Positions 8,970-18,544 of a stretch of 64,000 bases of DNA are shown piece after piece; within the stretch, counting starts at the first letter, position 1, and every line of letters starts with the position of its first letter. This DNA is from Saccharibacillus soli (lineage in GTDB: Bacteria; Bacillota; Bacilli; Paenibacillales; Paenibacillaceae), in contig NIOB01000001.1 in assembly GCA_002189105.1 (NCBI GenBank), positions 248,001 through 312,000 of the forward strand, written 5' to 3'. A program made the translations under genes and the position numbers. Under the pieces are notes generated by a model. That model was not told the origin of the DNA. It made no database searches and saw only the letters and a program-made list of their open reading frames with translations.

Positions 8970-10387
8970 TTGGACGTACACTTGGCCAAGTGGCTGCAAT
9001 GTGCGGAGGCCGATTGAACGATCCGGCTTTTGCAGAGAAGAAGATTGAAGGCGTCGCTATCGATTCACGCAAGTTAAGCGGGAGCAGCTTATTTGTTCCG
9101 CTTGGTGGTACAAATGTGGACGGTCATGAATTTGTGGCGGGAGCGCTGCAAAACGGAGCCGCTGCCTCCCTGTGGCAGCAGGGTCGTGAAGGAGCGCCTG
9201 ACGGAGCATTGATCGAAGTGGCGAATGTGCTTGAGGCGCTTCAACTGCTGGCATCGACCTATCTTCAAGGCAGCGGGGCAAAAGTCGTCGGCATCACCGG
9301 CAGCAACGGCAAAACGACAACCAAAGATATGGTTTATGCCCTGCTCGGCACCACCCTTCGTGTTCATAAGACGCAGGGAAACTTCAACAATCATCTGGGG
9401 CTTCCACTGACCTTGTTGGCGATGCCGGAAGATACAGAAGTTGTTGTGCTGGAGATGGGGATGAGCGATCTTGGAGAGATTGCTCTGCTGGCGAAGATCG
9501 CGCCTCCAGATGTAGCCATTGTGACCAACATTGGAGAATCCCATCTCCTCAACCTGGGCAGCCGCGAGAATATTGCACGTGCCAAATTGGAGATCGCTTC
9601 GGGCACCAAGCCGGGCGGACTGCTCATCTATAACGGTGATGAGCCGCTGCTGCCGATGGTGCTTCAGGAGCTTCGAGCTGCTGAACAGCTGCCTAGCGAT
9701 CTGCGCACCTTCACCTTTGGTCTGGGTACCGATAATGATGATTATCCTACGCAGATGGAGCAGCGCAGCGCAGGGATGACCTTTACTTCATATGTCGAAG
9801 GCGAAGTGCCTTTTGAACTGCCTGTCCTGGGCAGCCATAATGTAACCAATGCGCTTGCCGCGATCGCGGCAGCGCGAGAGCTTGCCGTTCCTGCGATGAA
9901 GATGCAGCAAGGACTGGCTTCCATGCAGCTTACGGGCATGCGAATCGAACGGTTGACGGGCGTTTCCGGATTGACGATTCTCAACGATGCGTACAATTCC
10001 AGTCCAACCTCGGCTCGTGCCGCGATTGATGTACTTGCCGGGCTGCAAGGTTATGCGTCGAAGACGCTGGTACTGGGGGATATGCTGGAACTGGGTGAGC
10101 ATGAGCGGGAGTATCACCTAGAGGTTGGTCAATATGCCGGACGCGCAGGACTGGACGCTGTGTATGCGTACGGTTCTCTGTCGGCGGAATCCGCAAGAGG
10201 AGCCAGCGAATGGATGAACCCACAGCATGTCCATGCCTTTGTTGATAAACAGGAGATGATCGCGCATCTGCGCAGTCATCTGGCTGCCACGGACGCTGTA
10301 TTGGTCAAAGCTTCGCGCGGAATGAAGCTGGAGGAAGTCGTTTACGCACTCCGAGACGAGCCGCTTAACAGTCGGGACGAGGCTTGA
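8966..10387 (+). CDS. murF: UDP-N-acetylmuramoyl-tripeptide--D-alanyl-D-alanine ligase
   Basis: Adds D-Ala-D-Ala to complete the UDP-MurNAc pentapeptide. It has 473 residues with the Mur ligase ATP loop GITGSNGKTTTKDM near residue 110 and the C-terminal segment LNDAYNSSPTSARAA typical of MurF. It starts with GTG at 8966, overlapping the murE stop, so the two genes are translationally coupled. In B. subtilis murF lies elsewhere; its presence between murE and mraY follows the ancestral dcw order. Confidence 0.95.
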   Translation: MIGRTLGQVAAMCGGRLNDPAFAEKKIEGVAIDSRKLSGSSLFVPLGGTNVDGHEFVAGALQNGAAASLWQQGREGAPDGALIEVANVLEALQLLASTYLQGSGAKVVGITGSNGKTTTKDMVYALLGTTLRVHKTQGNFNNHLGLPLTLLAMPEDTEVVVLEMGMSDLGEIALLAKIAPPDVAIVTNIGESHLLNLGSRENIARAKLEIASGTKPGGLLIYNGDEPLLPMVLQELRAAEQLPSDLRTFTFGLGTDNDDYPTQMEQRSAGMTFTSYVEGEVPFELPVLGSHNVTNALAAIAAARELAVPAMKMQQGLASMQLTGMRIERLTGVSGLTILNDAYNSSPTSARAAIDVLAGLQGYASKTLVLGDMLELGEHEREYHLEVGQYAGRAGLDAVYAYGSLSAESARGASEWMNPQHVHAFVDKQEMIAHLRSHLAATDAVLVKASRGMKLEEVVYALRDEPLNSRDEA

Positions 10388-10394
10388 TACCGAT

Positions 10395-11360
10395 ATGGAT
10401 CTACAGCTTTTGTTTTTGACGGCTGCTGTGTCTTTTGTGCTGGCTGTGCTGGCAGGGCCGTTATGTATTCCGCTGCTTCAGCGGCTGAAGCTGGGACAGC
10501 AGGTACGTGGAGAAGGCCCGGAAGGGCATCTCAGGAAGGCGGGAACACCCACGATGGGCGGCATTGTCATCCTGCTGGCCTTTACGTTGGCTTTTGCCAA
10601 GTTCTCCGTTATCAATACCGAATTTTATGCGCTGTTGATGGCGACATTGGGTTTTGGTCTGGTCGGTTTTCTGGATGATCTCATCAAGATTCTCAAGAAA
10701 CGCTCTCTGGGTCTGACCTCGTTACAGAAGCTGGTGGGGCAGATTCTCTTCGCCGGGATCTGCTGCTGGCTGCTGATCGATTCCGGTCACAGCACCGCGC
10801 TGGCGATTCCTGGTACGAATGTTTCATTCGATTGGGGCGGTTGGTTCTATTATCCGTTTATCGTTATTATGCTGCTGGCCATATCCAATGCCGTAAACTT
10901 TACGGATGGGTTGGATGGGCTGTTGTCTGCGGTCAGCGCACCCGCGTTTGGCGCCTATGCCCTGATCGCAATGCAGGCGACCCAATTTCCTTCGGCGATT
11001 GGCGCATCCGCAATGGCAGGGGCGGTGCTGGGCTTTCTGGTTTATAATGCGCATCCCGCTAAAATGTTCATGGGCGATACCGGTTCGCTGGGTATCGGAG
11101 GAGCGATCGGCATGATTGCGATTCTGACGAAGCAGGAACTGCTGTTTCTGATTATTGGCGGCGTGTTCGTCATAGAGATGCTGTCCGTTGTTCTTCAAGT
11201 CGCCTCATTCAAAACGCGCGGTAAACGCATCTTCAAAATGAGTCCGATTCATCATCATTATGAATTGTCTGGCTGGTCGGAATGGCGAATTGTGGCGGTC
11301 TTCTTCAGTGTCTCGGCACTGTTGGCTGCGCTTGGATTATACCTAGTCAAGGGGTTGTAG
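10395..11360 (+). CDS. mraY: Phospho-N-acetylmuramoyl-pentapeptide-transferase
   Basis: Transfers phospho-MurNAc-pentapeptide to undecaprenyl phosphate, giving lipid I. It is a polytopic membrane enzyme of 321 residues with about ten hydrophobic segments. Conserved motifs are present: GTPTMGG near residue 52, the acidic FLDDLIK loop, NFTDGLDGL near residue 170, and the HHHYELSGWSE end motif. It lies 7 bp after murF and 2 bp before murD. Confidence 0.96.
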   Translation: MDLQLLFLTAAVSFVLAVLAGPLCIPLLQRLKLGQQVRGEGPEGHLRKAGTPTMGGIVILLAFTLAFAKFSVINTEFYALLMATLGFGLVGFLDDLIKILKKRSLGLTSLQKLVGQILFAGICCWLLIDSGHSTALAIPGTNVSFDWGGWFYYPFIVIMLLAISNAVNFTDGLDGLLSAVSAPAFGAYALIAMQATQFPSAIGASAMAGAVLGFLVYNAHPAKMFMGDTGSLGIGGAIGMIAILTKQELLFLIIGGVFVIEMLSVVLQVASFKTRGKRIFKMSPIHHHYELSGWSEWRIVAVFFSVSALLAALGLYLVKGL

Positions 11361-11362
11361 AG

Positions 11363-12802
11363 ATGGAACATCCAAAAGAGTATGCAAATCGAAACGTGGT
11401 CGTGCTGGGTCTGGCACGCAGCGGTGTCTCGGCGGCACGTACGATGCACAAGTTCGGCGCAAACGTGACGGTAAATGATCGTAAACCGCGTGAAGAAAGC
11501 CCGGAAGCGGCTGTGCTTGAAGAACTGGGCATTACCGTAATCTGTGGGGGACATCCGGACGATCTGATTCATGAAGGGGTATCTCTGGTGATTAAGAATC
11601 CGGGGATTCCTTACTCGACTGTTCCGGTAGCCCGTGCAATCGAGCTAGGAATCGAGGTTGTGACCGAAGTGGAAGTTGCCTATCATCTGTCGGCTGCTCC
11701 CATGATCGGAATTACTGGCTCCAACGGCAAAACGACGACGACTACTTGGGTCGGACGCTTGCTCGAAGCAGCAGGGCTGAAGCCGACCGTCGCTGGTAAT
11801 ATCGGCACGCCGCTCTGCGACGCTGCGTTGGAAGCCAGCGAGGACGATTGGCTTGTGGTTGAATTGAGCAGTTTCCAATTGAAAGGGACCCGGGATTTCG
11901 CTCCTCGAATCGCCTGCCTGCTGAATGTCGCGGAAACGCATCTGGATTATCACGGATCGATGGAAGACTACGTTTCTTCAAAAGCGAAAATCTTCGTCAA
12001 TCAGACGCCGGAAGACGTGAGCATCGTCAATTGGGACGATCCGTACTGCCGCGAACTTGTTCCTTATCTCAAAGGACGCGTTGTACCCTTTTCAATAACC
12101 GAGGAATTGGCGCTGGAAAGCGTCTATGCCTCGCCTTCTTATCCGCCGGAAGATGCCGAAGACCCGGCTTTCGCTGAACGTTGGATCGTATACCGAGATG
12201 CTGCGGGAGAGGTTCATGAGATTATCCGCACCGAGGAACTGGGCATCGCCGGCACGTACAACGCGGCGAACGCCATGGCTGCCTGCGCGGCGGCAATCAC
12301 TGCCGGAGCAGAGATCTCTGCGCTCGCAGCCCCGCTCGCCGACTTTGGCGGCGTAGAGCACCGCCTGGAATCGTTGGGCGAGGTTGGTGGTCTTTTCTAC
12401 TATAATAATTCCAAAGCGACCAATTCCAAGGCGACGCTGACCGCTCTGTCGGCTTTCAATAAGCCAGTTGTGTTGATTGCCGGAGGTCTGGATCGTGGTT
12501 CCGATTATGAAGAGCTGTTCCCGGCTTTTCAGCATAAAGTCAAGGCACTTGTCACGTTCGGTCAGACGCGCGAGACGATTGCTGGTGTGGCCCGCCGTGC
12601 AGGCGTGAAGCATGTGGGCGTGGTCGAACCGCTTGCAGACTCGGCCGAGACGCTTCAGGAAGCGGTACGTGAAGCCCGCCGCTTGGCCGAAGCCGGAGAT
12701 ATTGTGCTGTTGTCTCCAGCCTGCGCAAGCTGGGATATGTTCACTTCATTCGAGGAGCGTGGACGCGTCTTTAAAGAGGCCGTTCGTTCCGCATCCGAAT
12801 AA
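11363..12802 (+). CDS. murD: UDP-N-acetylmuramoylalanine--D-glutamate ligase
   Basis: Adds D-glutamate to UDP-MurNAc-L-Ala. It has 479 residues. The start at ATG 11363 (MEHPKEYANRN) follows the mraY stop after 2 bp with AAGGGG upstream. The longer open frame from 11282 would overlap mraY by 79 bp and is rejected. The N-terminal Rossmann-like VVVLGLARSGVSAA segment and the ATP loop GITGSNGKTTTTTW (about residue 118) identify the family. In Bacillus and most Paenibacillus spoVE follows here; in this genome murG follows after 12 bp. Confidence 0.96.
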   Translation: MEHPKEYANRNVVVLGLARSGVSAARTMHKFGANVTVNDRKPREESPEAAVLEELGITVICGGHPDDLIHEGVSLVIKNPGIPYSTVPVARAIELGIEVVTEVEVAYHLSAAPMIGITGSNGKTTTTTWVGRLLEAAGLKPTVAGNIGTPLCDAALEASEDDWLVVELSSFQLKGTRDFAPRIACLLNVAETHLDYHGSMEDYVSSKAKIFVNQTPEDVSIVNWDDPYCRELVPYLKGRVVPFSITEELALESVYASPSYPPEDAEDPAFAERWIVYRDAAGEVHEIIRTEELGIAGTYNAANAMAACAAAITAGAEISALAAPLADFGGVEHRLESLGEVGGLFYYNNSKATNSKATLTALSAFNKPVVLIAGGLDRGSDYEELFPAFQHKVKALVTFGQTRETIAGVARRAGVKHVGVVEPLADSAETLQEAVREARRLAEAGDIVLLSPACASWDMFTSFEERGRVFKEAVRSASE

Positions 12803-12814
12803 GGGGGGAAGGTT

Positions 12815-13948
12815 ATGCGCGTCGTATTGACCGGCGGAGGAACCGGAGGGCATATCTATCCGGCTCTTGCCATTGCCGAACAACTCAAGGCGGATAAGCC
12901 GGATACGAAGTTTCTCTATATCGGTGGCAAGCGGGGGCTGGAAAATTCGATTGTACCGGAGACGCAGCTCCCGTTTGAGACATTGGACATTACCGGATTT
13001 CGCCGCAGCTTGTCGGCTGATAACATCAAGACTGTGCTGCGTTTTCTCCGCAGCGTCCAGGCAGCTTCCGAACTGCTGGAGAAATTCAAGCCGGACGTTG
13101 TGGTCGGCACGGGCGGATATGTCTGCGGCCCGGTTGTCTATGCGGCTCATAAGCTGCGAATTCCAACACTGATTCACGAACAGAACGCCATTCCCGGACT
13201 GACCAATCGATTCCTCAGTCGATATGTTAATACCGTGGCGGTCAGTTTCGATGGCACACAGGATCAGTTCCCGAAAGCCAGACGCGTGATGTACAGTGGC
13301 AATCCACGTGCCACGACTGTCCATCGGGCAGATGCGGTCGAAGGCTTCCGTCTGCTTGGACTGCCAAGCGGTACGCCGGTTGTTCTTGTCGTAGGCGGCA
13401 GTATTGGAGCCAAGGCGATCAATGAGGCCATGATGGAGATGATCCCTGATATTAATCGGACGCCTGACGTGCATTATGTCTATGTAACGGGCAAACGATA
13501 TTATGAGGAAGCCAAGCGTGGAATCGACGAAGCGCCTTGGGTCACACCGAAAAATCTGCATGTGCTGCCTTACGTGGATCGGATGCCGGAAGTGCTGGCA
13601 GCCTCGATGCTGGTCATCAGCCGGGCGGGGGCTTCCTTCCTCGCCGAAGTGACCTCCCTGGGGATTCCGGCCGTGTTGATCCCTTCGCCCAACGTCACGA
13701 ACAATCATCAGGAAGTAAATGCAAGGGCGCTGGAAGATGAAGGGGCAGCCATCGTCATTTTGGAGCCCGATCTGAATGGCAGCAGCTTATTTGCCGCCGT
13801 TGAAGCGGTGGTCAGCGACGACTATCTTCGCGCCAATATGTCCGCTTGTTCTACCGCGCTGGGCAAGCCGGACTCGGCCAAAGTCATTGTGACCGAACTG
13901 CGCAAGCTGGCGATGCGAGCACGGGCTATACGGCGGGGAGCTTTGTGA
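12815..13948 (+). CDS. murG: UDP-GlcNAc--MurNAc-pentapeptide-lipid GlcNAc transferase
   Basis: Converts lipid I to lipid II at the inner membrane face. It has 377 residues and is a GT-B glycosyltransferase with the glycine-rich TGGGTGGHIYPALAIAE start, the DVVVGTGGYVCGPV loop and the donor site VVGGSIGAKAINEA. The ATG at 12815 follows AAGGGGGGAAGG. It is followed by divIB rather than by murB as in Bacillus. Confidence 0.96.
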   Translation: MRVVLTGGGTGGHIYPALAIAEQLKADKPDTKFLYIGGKRGLENSIVPETQLPFETLDITGFRRSLSADNIKTVLRFLRSVQAASELLEKFKPDVVVGTGGYVCGPVVYAAHKLRIPTLIHEQNAIPGLTNRFLSRYVNTVAVSFDGTQDQFPKARRVMYSGNPRATTVHRADAVEGFRLLGLPSGTPVVLVVGGSIGAKAINEAMMEMIPDINRTPDVHYVYVTGKRYYEEAKRGIDEAPWVTPKNLHVLPYVDRMPEVLAASMLVISRAGASFLAEVTSLGIPAVLIPSPNVTNNHQEVNARALEDEGAAIVILEPDLNGSSLFAAVEAVVSDDYLRANMSACSTALGKPDSAKVIVTELRKLAMRARAIRRGAL

Positions 13949-13961
13949 ACATCAGCCGTCT

Positions 13962-13989
13962 TTGCCATCGTGCGCGGCACGTGTATAAT
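13962..13989 (+). promoter_or_regulatory. Predicted sigma-A promoter before divIB
   Basis: TTGCCA (13962-13967), a 16-bp spacer and a perfect TATAAT (13984-13989), lying in the 130-bp gap between murG and divIB. It would let divIB be transcribed separately from the mur genes. Confidence 0.5.
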
Positions 13990-14078
13990 GAACGTAATAC
14001 AAAAAGCGTAATGGACCGCTTGGTTTCGCCATTCCACCCTGGAAAGGCAAACTTATTGCGGCCGGATGGAGAATGGCC

Positions 14079-14843
14079 ATGCTGAAAGTAGTCAAACCGA
14101 GCGAACATCAAGAGCAAAAGGTGGAAAAGCGGCGTCGCAGAAGTCGATGGAAGCTTTGGCTCGTCCTGATCCTGCTGACAGCTGCCGTAGCGAGCGTATT
14201 ATTTTTCCGTTCGCCACTAAGCCGAATTCAGGAGATCGATGTGGAAGGGAACGTTTACGTCGATCGTTCAGCAGTCATCGAGGCGGCGGGACTTCGGATT
14301 GGCAGCCCATTTTTCTCGTCAAGCGCATCGAGTGTGGAGCAGCGAATCGTGTCGAATCTGAACGCGATTGAACATGCCACGGTAGAAAAGCAGTTTCCCG
14401 GGAAGATTCTGCTGCGCATTGACGAATATAGTCCGGTTGCTTATGAACTGCTCAAGGATGGGAGTATCCAGGCGCTGCTTGGCAGCGGCGCTGCGATCCC
14501 GCTCAAGGATCAGGGACTCTCTGCCGAGAAGCCCATGCTGACCGAATGGGAAGGGAAAGATCAAGAGAAAGCCCAGCTGTGCCGGACATTGGCTTCGATT
14601 CCAGACAGCCTGCTGTCCGATTTATCGGAGATCATGCCCGCGCCACTGGAGTCTTTTCCTGACAGGATTCGCATCTACACCCGGTCGAGATTTGAAGTGA
14701 ACACGACCATCTCTCAGCTCAAAGACAGACTGGAAATTTTGGGAGGAATCACCGAGACCCAAAAGCCCAGCCGCGTCGATATGGTCGATGCCGATCGTTT
14801 CGTTCCGTTTGGTGAGTCGAATTCCGATTCCGAAGAGGAATAA
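14079..14843 (+). CDS. divIB: Cell division protein DivIB/FtsQ
   Basis: Bitopic divisome protein that works with FtsL and DivIC outside the membrane. It has 254 residues: a basic cytoplasmic N-terminus, a membrane segment around residues 28-46, then a POTRA domain beginning near IQEIDVEGNVYVDRSAV and the FtsQ/DivIB beta domain. I choose ATG 14079 because GGAGA lies 6 bp before it; the ATG at 14073 would be too close to that ribosome site. It is placed after murG and before ftsA as expected. Confidence 0.9.
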   Translation: MLKVVKPSEHQEQKVEKRRRRSRWKLWLVLILLTAAVASVLFFRSPLSRIQEIDVEGNVYVDRSAVIEAAGLRIGSPFFSSSASSVEQRIVSNLNAIEHATVEKQFPGKILLRIDEYSPVAYELLKDGSIQALLGSGAAIPLKDQGLSAEKPMLTEWEGKDQEKAQLCRTLASIPDSLLSDLSEIMPAPLESFPDRIRIYTRSRFEVNTTISQLKDRLEILGGITETQKPSRVDMVDADRFVPFGESNSDSEEE

Positions 14844-15047
14844 GCATCTCAAGGCCTGCTATTACCCGGTGTCAAAAGATGCTATAATGTGTGCTGTATT
14901 CTTGAAAAAAGACATCCAGCTATCACAAAAAAATTTGAAATGAAAGAGGGAAAGTTTAAGCCGTGTTGAATCTATTAATGGATACCAACAAGATTCGGCT
15001 TTAAACGAACCAGATGATTAATTTTGCAAACGGGAGGTGCCAAAGGC

Positions 15048-16298
15048 TTGAGCAACAATGACATCATTGTTAGTTTGGACATCGGTACATCCAAAGTTCG
15101 TGCTATTATCGGGGAAGTGAATAACGGAACCCTTAATATTATTGGAGTTGGATCGGCCGATTCCGAAGGAATCCGAAAAGGCGCCATCGTTGACGTCGAT
15201 CAAACCGTCCAATCGATTCGCAGCGCTGTGGAACATGCCGAGCGTATGGTCGGCATTGAGATAACGGAGGTCTATGTCGGCATATCGGGCAGCCACATTG
15301 GCCTGCAGTCAAGTCGCGGCGTTGTGACCGTATCGAACGAGGACCGCGAGATCGGGGAGGAAGACATCGAGCGGGTGTCCAAAGCCGCCGAGGTTGTGGC
15401 CCTTCCGCCGGAACGTGAAATCATCGATGTCGTAGCCAAGCAGTTTGTGGTTGACGGCTTGGAGGGAATTCAGGATCCGCGGGGAATGATCGGATCCCGC
15501 CTGGAGGTGGAAGCGACGATCGTCACCGGCGCCAAGACGGCTATACATAACCTCTTGCGCTGTGTGGAGAAGGCCGACCTCAAGGTCAAAGAACTGGTGC
15601 TGATTTCCCTCGGGGCCGGCCAGCTGGCACTTACCAAAGACGAGCGAACGATGCGTACAGCCTTGATCGATATTGGGGCCGGCCAGGCTACGATCTCGAT
15701 CTTCGATAGCGGCAATCTTGCTGCCGTTTCCACGCTGCCCATCGGAGGCGAATATGTCACCAACGACATCGCATACGGTCTGCGCACCGTCACCGATCAG
15801 GCCGAGAAGGTAAAGCTAAAATATGGCTGTGCCATGATGGCGGATGCGGCGGAAGATGTGGTGTTTAAGGTCAATCGTATTGGCAGTTCGATTGAGAAGG
15901 AATATACTCAGGAGGACCTGGCTGCCATCATCGAGCCGCGGGTTCAGGAGATTTTCCAACTTATTCATCAGGAGATCTATCGTATGGGCTATCGGGATGT
16001 CGCCGGCTATGTGCTGAGTGGTGGAACGGTAGCGATGCCGGGAGTCCTTCAGGTCGCTCAAAGTGAACTGGCGGCAGCTGTGCGTCTGGCCGTGCCGGAT
16101 TATATCGGTGTGCGGGACCCGGCTTTCACAAGTGGAATCGGCATTTTGTATAGCGTTATTCGGAAGAATCGTGGCAGAGGCAGCGTAGCGCCGGGCAAGA
16201 AACCCGTCAATCGTCCTAAGTCCAGCCCCGCGCCGGAGACGACCCAGAAAACCGGTTTCCTAGAAAAGCTCAAAAACATGTTTAGCGAATTTATATGA
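15048..16298 (+). CDS. ftsA: Cell division protein FtsA
   Basis: Actin-like ATPase that tethers FtsZ to the membrane. It has 416 residues. The start is TTG at 15048 (SNNDIIVSLDIGTSKVRA), with GGGAGGTG 8 bp upstream; this aligns with the Bacillus N-terminus, while the upstream frame from 15024 contains the ribosome site. The phosphate-binding SLDIGTSK, the second phosphate loop LIDIGAGQATISIF and the GYVLSGGTVAMPGV adenosine motif are present. The last 15 residues form an amphipathic helix (GFLEKLKNMFSEF), the membrane-targeting sequence. ftsZ follows after 51 bp. Confidence 0.95.
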   Translation: MSNNDIIVSLDIGTSKVRAIIGEVNNGTLNIIGVGSADSEGIRKGAIVDVDQTVQSIRSAVEHAERMVGIEITEVYVGISGSHIGLQSSRGVVTVSNEDREIGEEDIERVSKAAEVVALPPEREIIDVVAKQFVVDGLEGIQDPRGMIGSRLEVEATIVTGAKTAIHNLLRCVEKADLKVKELVLISLGAGQLALTKDERTMRTALIDIGAGQATISIFDSGNLAAVSTLPIGGEYVTNDIAYGLRTVTDQAEKVKLKYGCAMMADAAEDVVFKVNRIGSSIEKEYTQEDLAAIIEPRVQEIFQLIHQEIYRMGYRDVAGYVLSGGTVAMPGVLQVAQSELAAAVRLAVPDYIGVRDPAFTSGIGILYSVIRKNRGRGSVAPGKKPVNRPKSSPAPETTQKTGFLEKLKNMFSEFI

Positions 16299-16349
16299 GA
16301 AACACAAAAACGAGCCCATCCAAGGAAAACGAGGGGGAGATGGAGGACT

Positions 16350-17477
16350 ATGTTGGAATTCGATTTTGAAATGGAGAGCCTGGCGCGTATTAAAGTCATT
16401 GGCGTAGGTGGCGGCGGAAGCAACGCAGTCAACCGCATGATTGAAAATGGCGTCAAAGGCGTTGAATTTATTACGGTCAATACAGATGCACAAGCTCTGC
16501 ATTTGGCCAAGTCGGAACACAAGCTGCAAATCGGAGACAAGCTGACCCGGGGTCTTGGCGCGGGGGCCAACCCAGAAGTCGGCAAAAAAGCGGCGGAAGA
16601 ATCCCGCGAGCTCATCAGCAATACGCTCAAGGGTGCGGATATGGTCTTCGTAACCGCAGGTATGGGCGGCGGCACAGGTACAGGAGCAGCGCCGGTGATC
16701 GCGGAGATCGCCCGCGAATGTGGAGCGTTGACGGTTGGGGTCGTCACACGTCCATTCACCTTTGAAGGCCGCAAGCGTGCAGGCCAGGCTGTCCTGGGCA
16801 TTGAAGCGCTCAAGGAAAAAGTCGATACATTGATCGTCATTCCCAATGACCGACTGCTGGAGATTGTCGATAAGAAGACACCGATGCTGGAAGCGTTCCG
16901 CGAAGCCGATAACGTGCTTCGTCAGGCCGTTCAGGGTATCTCCGACTTGATTAAAGTTCCGGGTCTCATCAACCTTGACTTTGCGGACGTCAAGACCATC
17001 ATGACGGAGCGCGGCTCCGCGCTGATGGGGATTGGTGAAGCTTCCGGCGAGAATCGCGCTGCGGAAGCGGCACGCAAGGCGATCATGAGCCCCCTGCTGG
17101 AGACATCCATCGAAGGCGCACGGGGCGTCATCATGAACATCACTGGCGGCTCCAATCTGTCGCTGTATGAAGTCAACGAAGCGGCTGAGATCGTCATCGA
17201 AGCTTCCGATCCGGAAGTGAACATGATCTTCGGTGCGATTATCGAAGAAGACATGAAGGACGAGATCAAAGTTACGGTCATTGCGACCGGATTTGAGCAT
17301 AAGCCTACGGATCTCAAGCCGCCGGTACGTCGTCCTTCCAGCCAGCAGCCGGAAGCGCAAGGCGATCGCTCAAAACCGCAGCAAACGCAGCGTCCGGCGT
17401 ATGATCCGCAGCCGGGAGCCGACCAGCTCGACATCCCGACGTTCCTGCGCAACCGATCGCGTCAGAACAACGATTAA
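16350..17477 (+). CDS. ftsZ: Cell division protein FtsZ
   Basis: Tubulin-like GTPase that forms the Z ring. It has 375 residues. The start motif [17 protein letters not shown] and the tubulin signature [13 protein letters not shown] (about residues 105-117) are intact, as is the T7 loop [11 protein letters not shown]. After a variable, glutamine- and proline-rich linker (about 318-358) comes the conserved C-terminal peptide [14 protein letters not shown], the site for FtsA and SepF. A terminator follows at 17600. Confidence 0.98.
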   Translation: MLEFDFEMESLARIKVIGVGGGGSNAVNRMIENGVKGVEFITVNTDAQALHLAKSEHKLQIGDKLTRGLGAGANPEVGKKAAEESRELISNTLKGADMVFVTAGMGGGTGTGAAPVIAEIARECGALTVGVVTRPFTFEGRKRAGQAVLGIEALKEKVDTLIVIPNDRLLEIVDKKTPMLEAFREADNVLRQAVQGISDLIKVPGLINLDFADVKTIMTERGSALMGIGEASGENRAAEAARKAIMSPLLETSIEGARGVIMNITGGSNLSLYEVNEAAEIVIEASDPEVNMIFGAIIEEDMKDEIKVTVIATGFEHKPTDLKPPVRRPSSQQPEAQGDRSKPQQTQRPAYDPQPGADQLDIPTFLRNRSRQNND

Positions 17478-17599
17478 TGAGTTGACCGCATTCAATCAAA
17501 GGTTCGAGATCTTCGGAAACACGCATGGTTCAAGCGGGTTTTCGAGGAACTCAACCTAACATTAGTCGCGGTCGGCGTACTAGAGCAACGCCTAGGAGA

Positions 17600-17635
17600 G
17601 ATCCGCTTTCGCTTTACGGAAGCGGGTCTTTTTTT
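17600..17635 (+). terminator. Intrinsic terminator after ftsZ
   Basis: Eleven-base-pair hairpin with G-U pairs (arms 17600-17610 and 17617-17627) and a seven-T run. It separates ftsAZ from pgeF, the position where spore formers carry spoIIGA-sigE-sigG. Confidence 0.8.
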
Positions 17636-17668
17636 CAACATTGCAGCGTCGAAGGAGGAGTTACGAAG

Positions 17669-18544
17669 ATGACAAGGCGACAAGAGCCGTTTGCCCATCT
17701 AATCGCCGAAAATGGAGCGGAATTGTTCGAGATCTCGCCCTGGCAGGCTTTTGACGGATTGAGTGCAGGGTTTACCGGTCGTGGAGGCGGCGTGAGTGAA
17801 GGGATGTATCACTCGCTCAACTGTGCGCTGCATGTAGACGATCAACCTGAGCACGTGAGAGTTAATCGCACCCGGGTCGCGGAAGCGAATGGATTCCGGT
17901 TTGAGGATTGGACATGCGGCGAACAGGTACACAAAGCGGAGGTTGCTGTAGTTACAGCGGCAGACCGGGGGCGCGGCAGAAATGACCGTGAGAGTGCCTT
18001 TGCGGACACAGACGGTCTGCTAACGGATGTTCCGGGAATTCTGTTGACTTCTTTTTATGCCGATTGCGTGCCGCTTTATTTCTTCGATCCCCAGCGTAGG
18101 GTTATTGGACTGGCTCATGCAGGCTGGAAGGGGACTGTTGCAGAAATCGCTCGTCGCATGGTTGAGAAAATGCAGGCCCATTACGGAAGTCGGGTTGAGG
18201 ACATTCAGGCGGCGATTGGTCCTTGCATCGGGGAGAGCCGTTATGAGGTCAATGAAGTTGTCATGGATCAAGTGCGGGTTTTGCTGGAAAAGGAGAAGGG
18301 TAATGAATCTCGTTCGCTCGCTGATTTTTCCGAGGATTTAGGCGGAGGCAAAGCGCTGCTGAACTTGAAAGAATTGAACCGACACATTATGATAAGGTCA
18401 GGCATACGTCCGGAAAACATACAGTGTACGGATTGGTGCACGGCCAGTCGAACCGATTTGTTCTTTTCGCATAGACAGGAAAAAGGACGGACCGGGAGAA
18501 TGGCCAGTTGGATCGGATGGAAAGAAGGAGGCACGTTCCGGTGA
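17669..18544 (+). CDS. pgeF: Peptidoglycan editing factor PgeF (YlmD, LACC1/YfiH family)
   Basis: Copper- or zinc-dependent family with purine nucleoside phosphorylase activity reported for members, and implicated in removing mis-incorporated stem-peptide residues. It has 291 residues from ATG 17669, which has AAGGAGGAG upstream. The longer frame to 17525 runs through the ftsZ terminator and is rejected. Metal-site motifs are visible: GLAHAGWKGTVAEIA, GPCIGESRYEV and the C-terminal CTASRTDLFFSHR. It overlaps ylmE by 4 bp (GTGA) and begins the ylm operon. Confidence 0.9.
   Translation: MTRRQEPFAHLIAENGAELFEISPWQAFDGLSAGFTGRGGGVSEGMYHSLNCALHVDDQPEHVRVNRTRVAEANGFRFEDWTCGEQVHKAEVAVVTAADRGRGRNDRESAFADTDGLLTDVPGILLTSFYADCVPLYFFDPQRRVIGLAHAGWKGTVAEIARRMVEKMQAHYGSRVEDIQAAIGPCIGESRYEVNEVVMDQVRVLLEKEKGNESRSLADFSEDLGGGKALLNLKELNRHIMIRSGIRPENIQCTDWCTASRTDLFFSHRQEKGRTGRMASWIGWKEGGTFR

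Noticed and set aside
17525-17668. N-terminal extension of pgeF
   Set aside because: Runs through the ftsZ terminator and its T run; a good ribosome site precedes ATG 17669.
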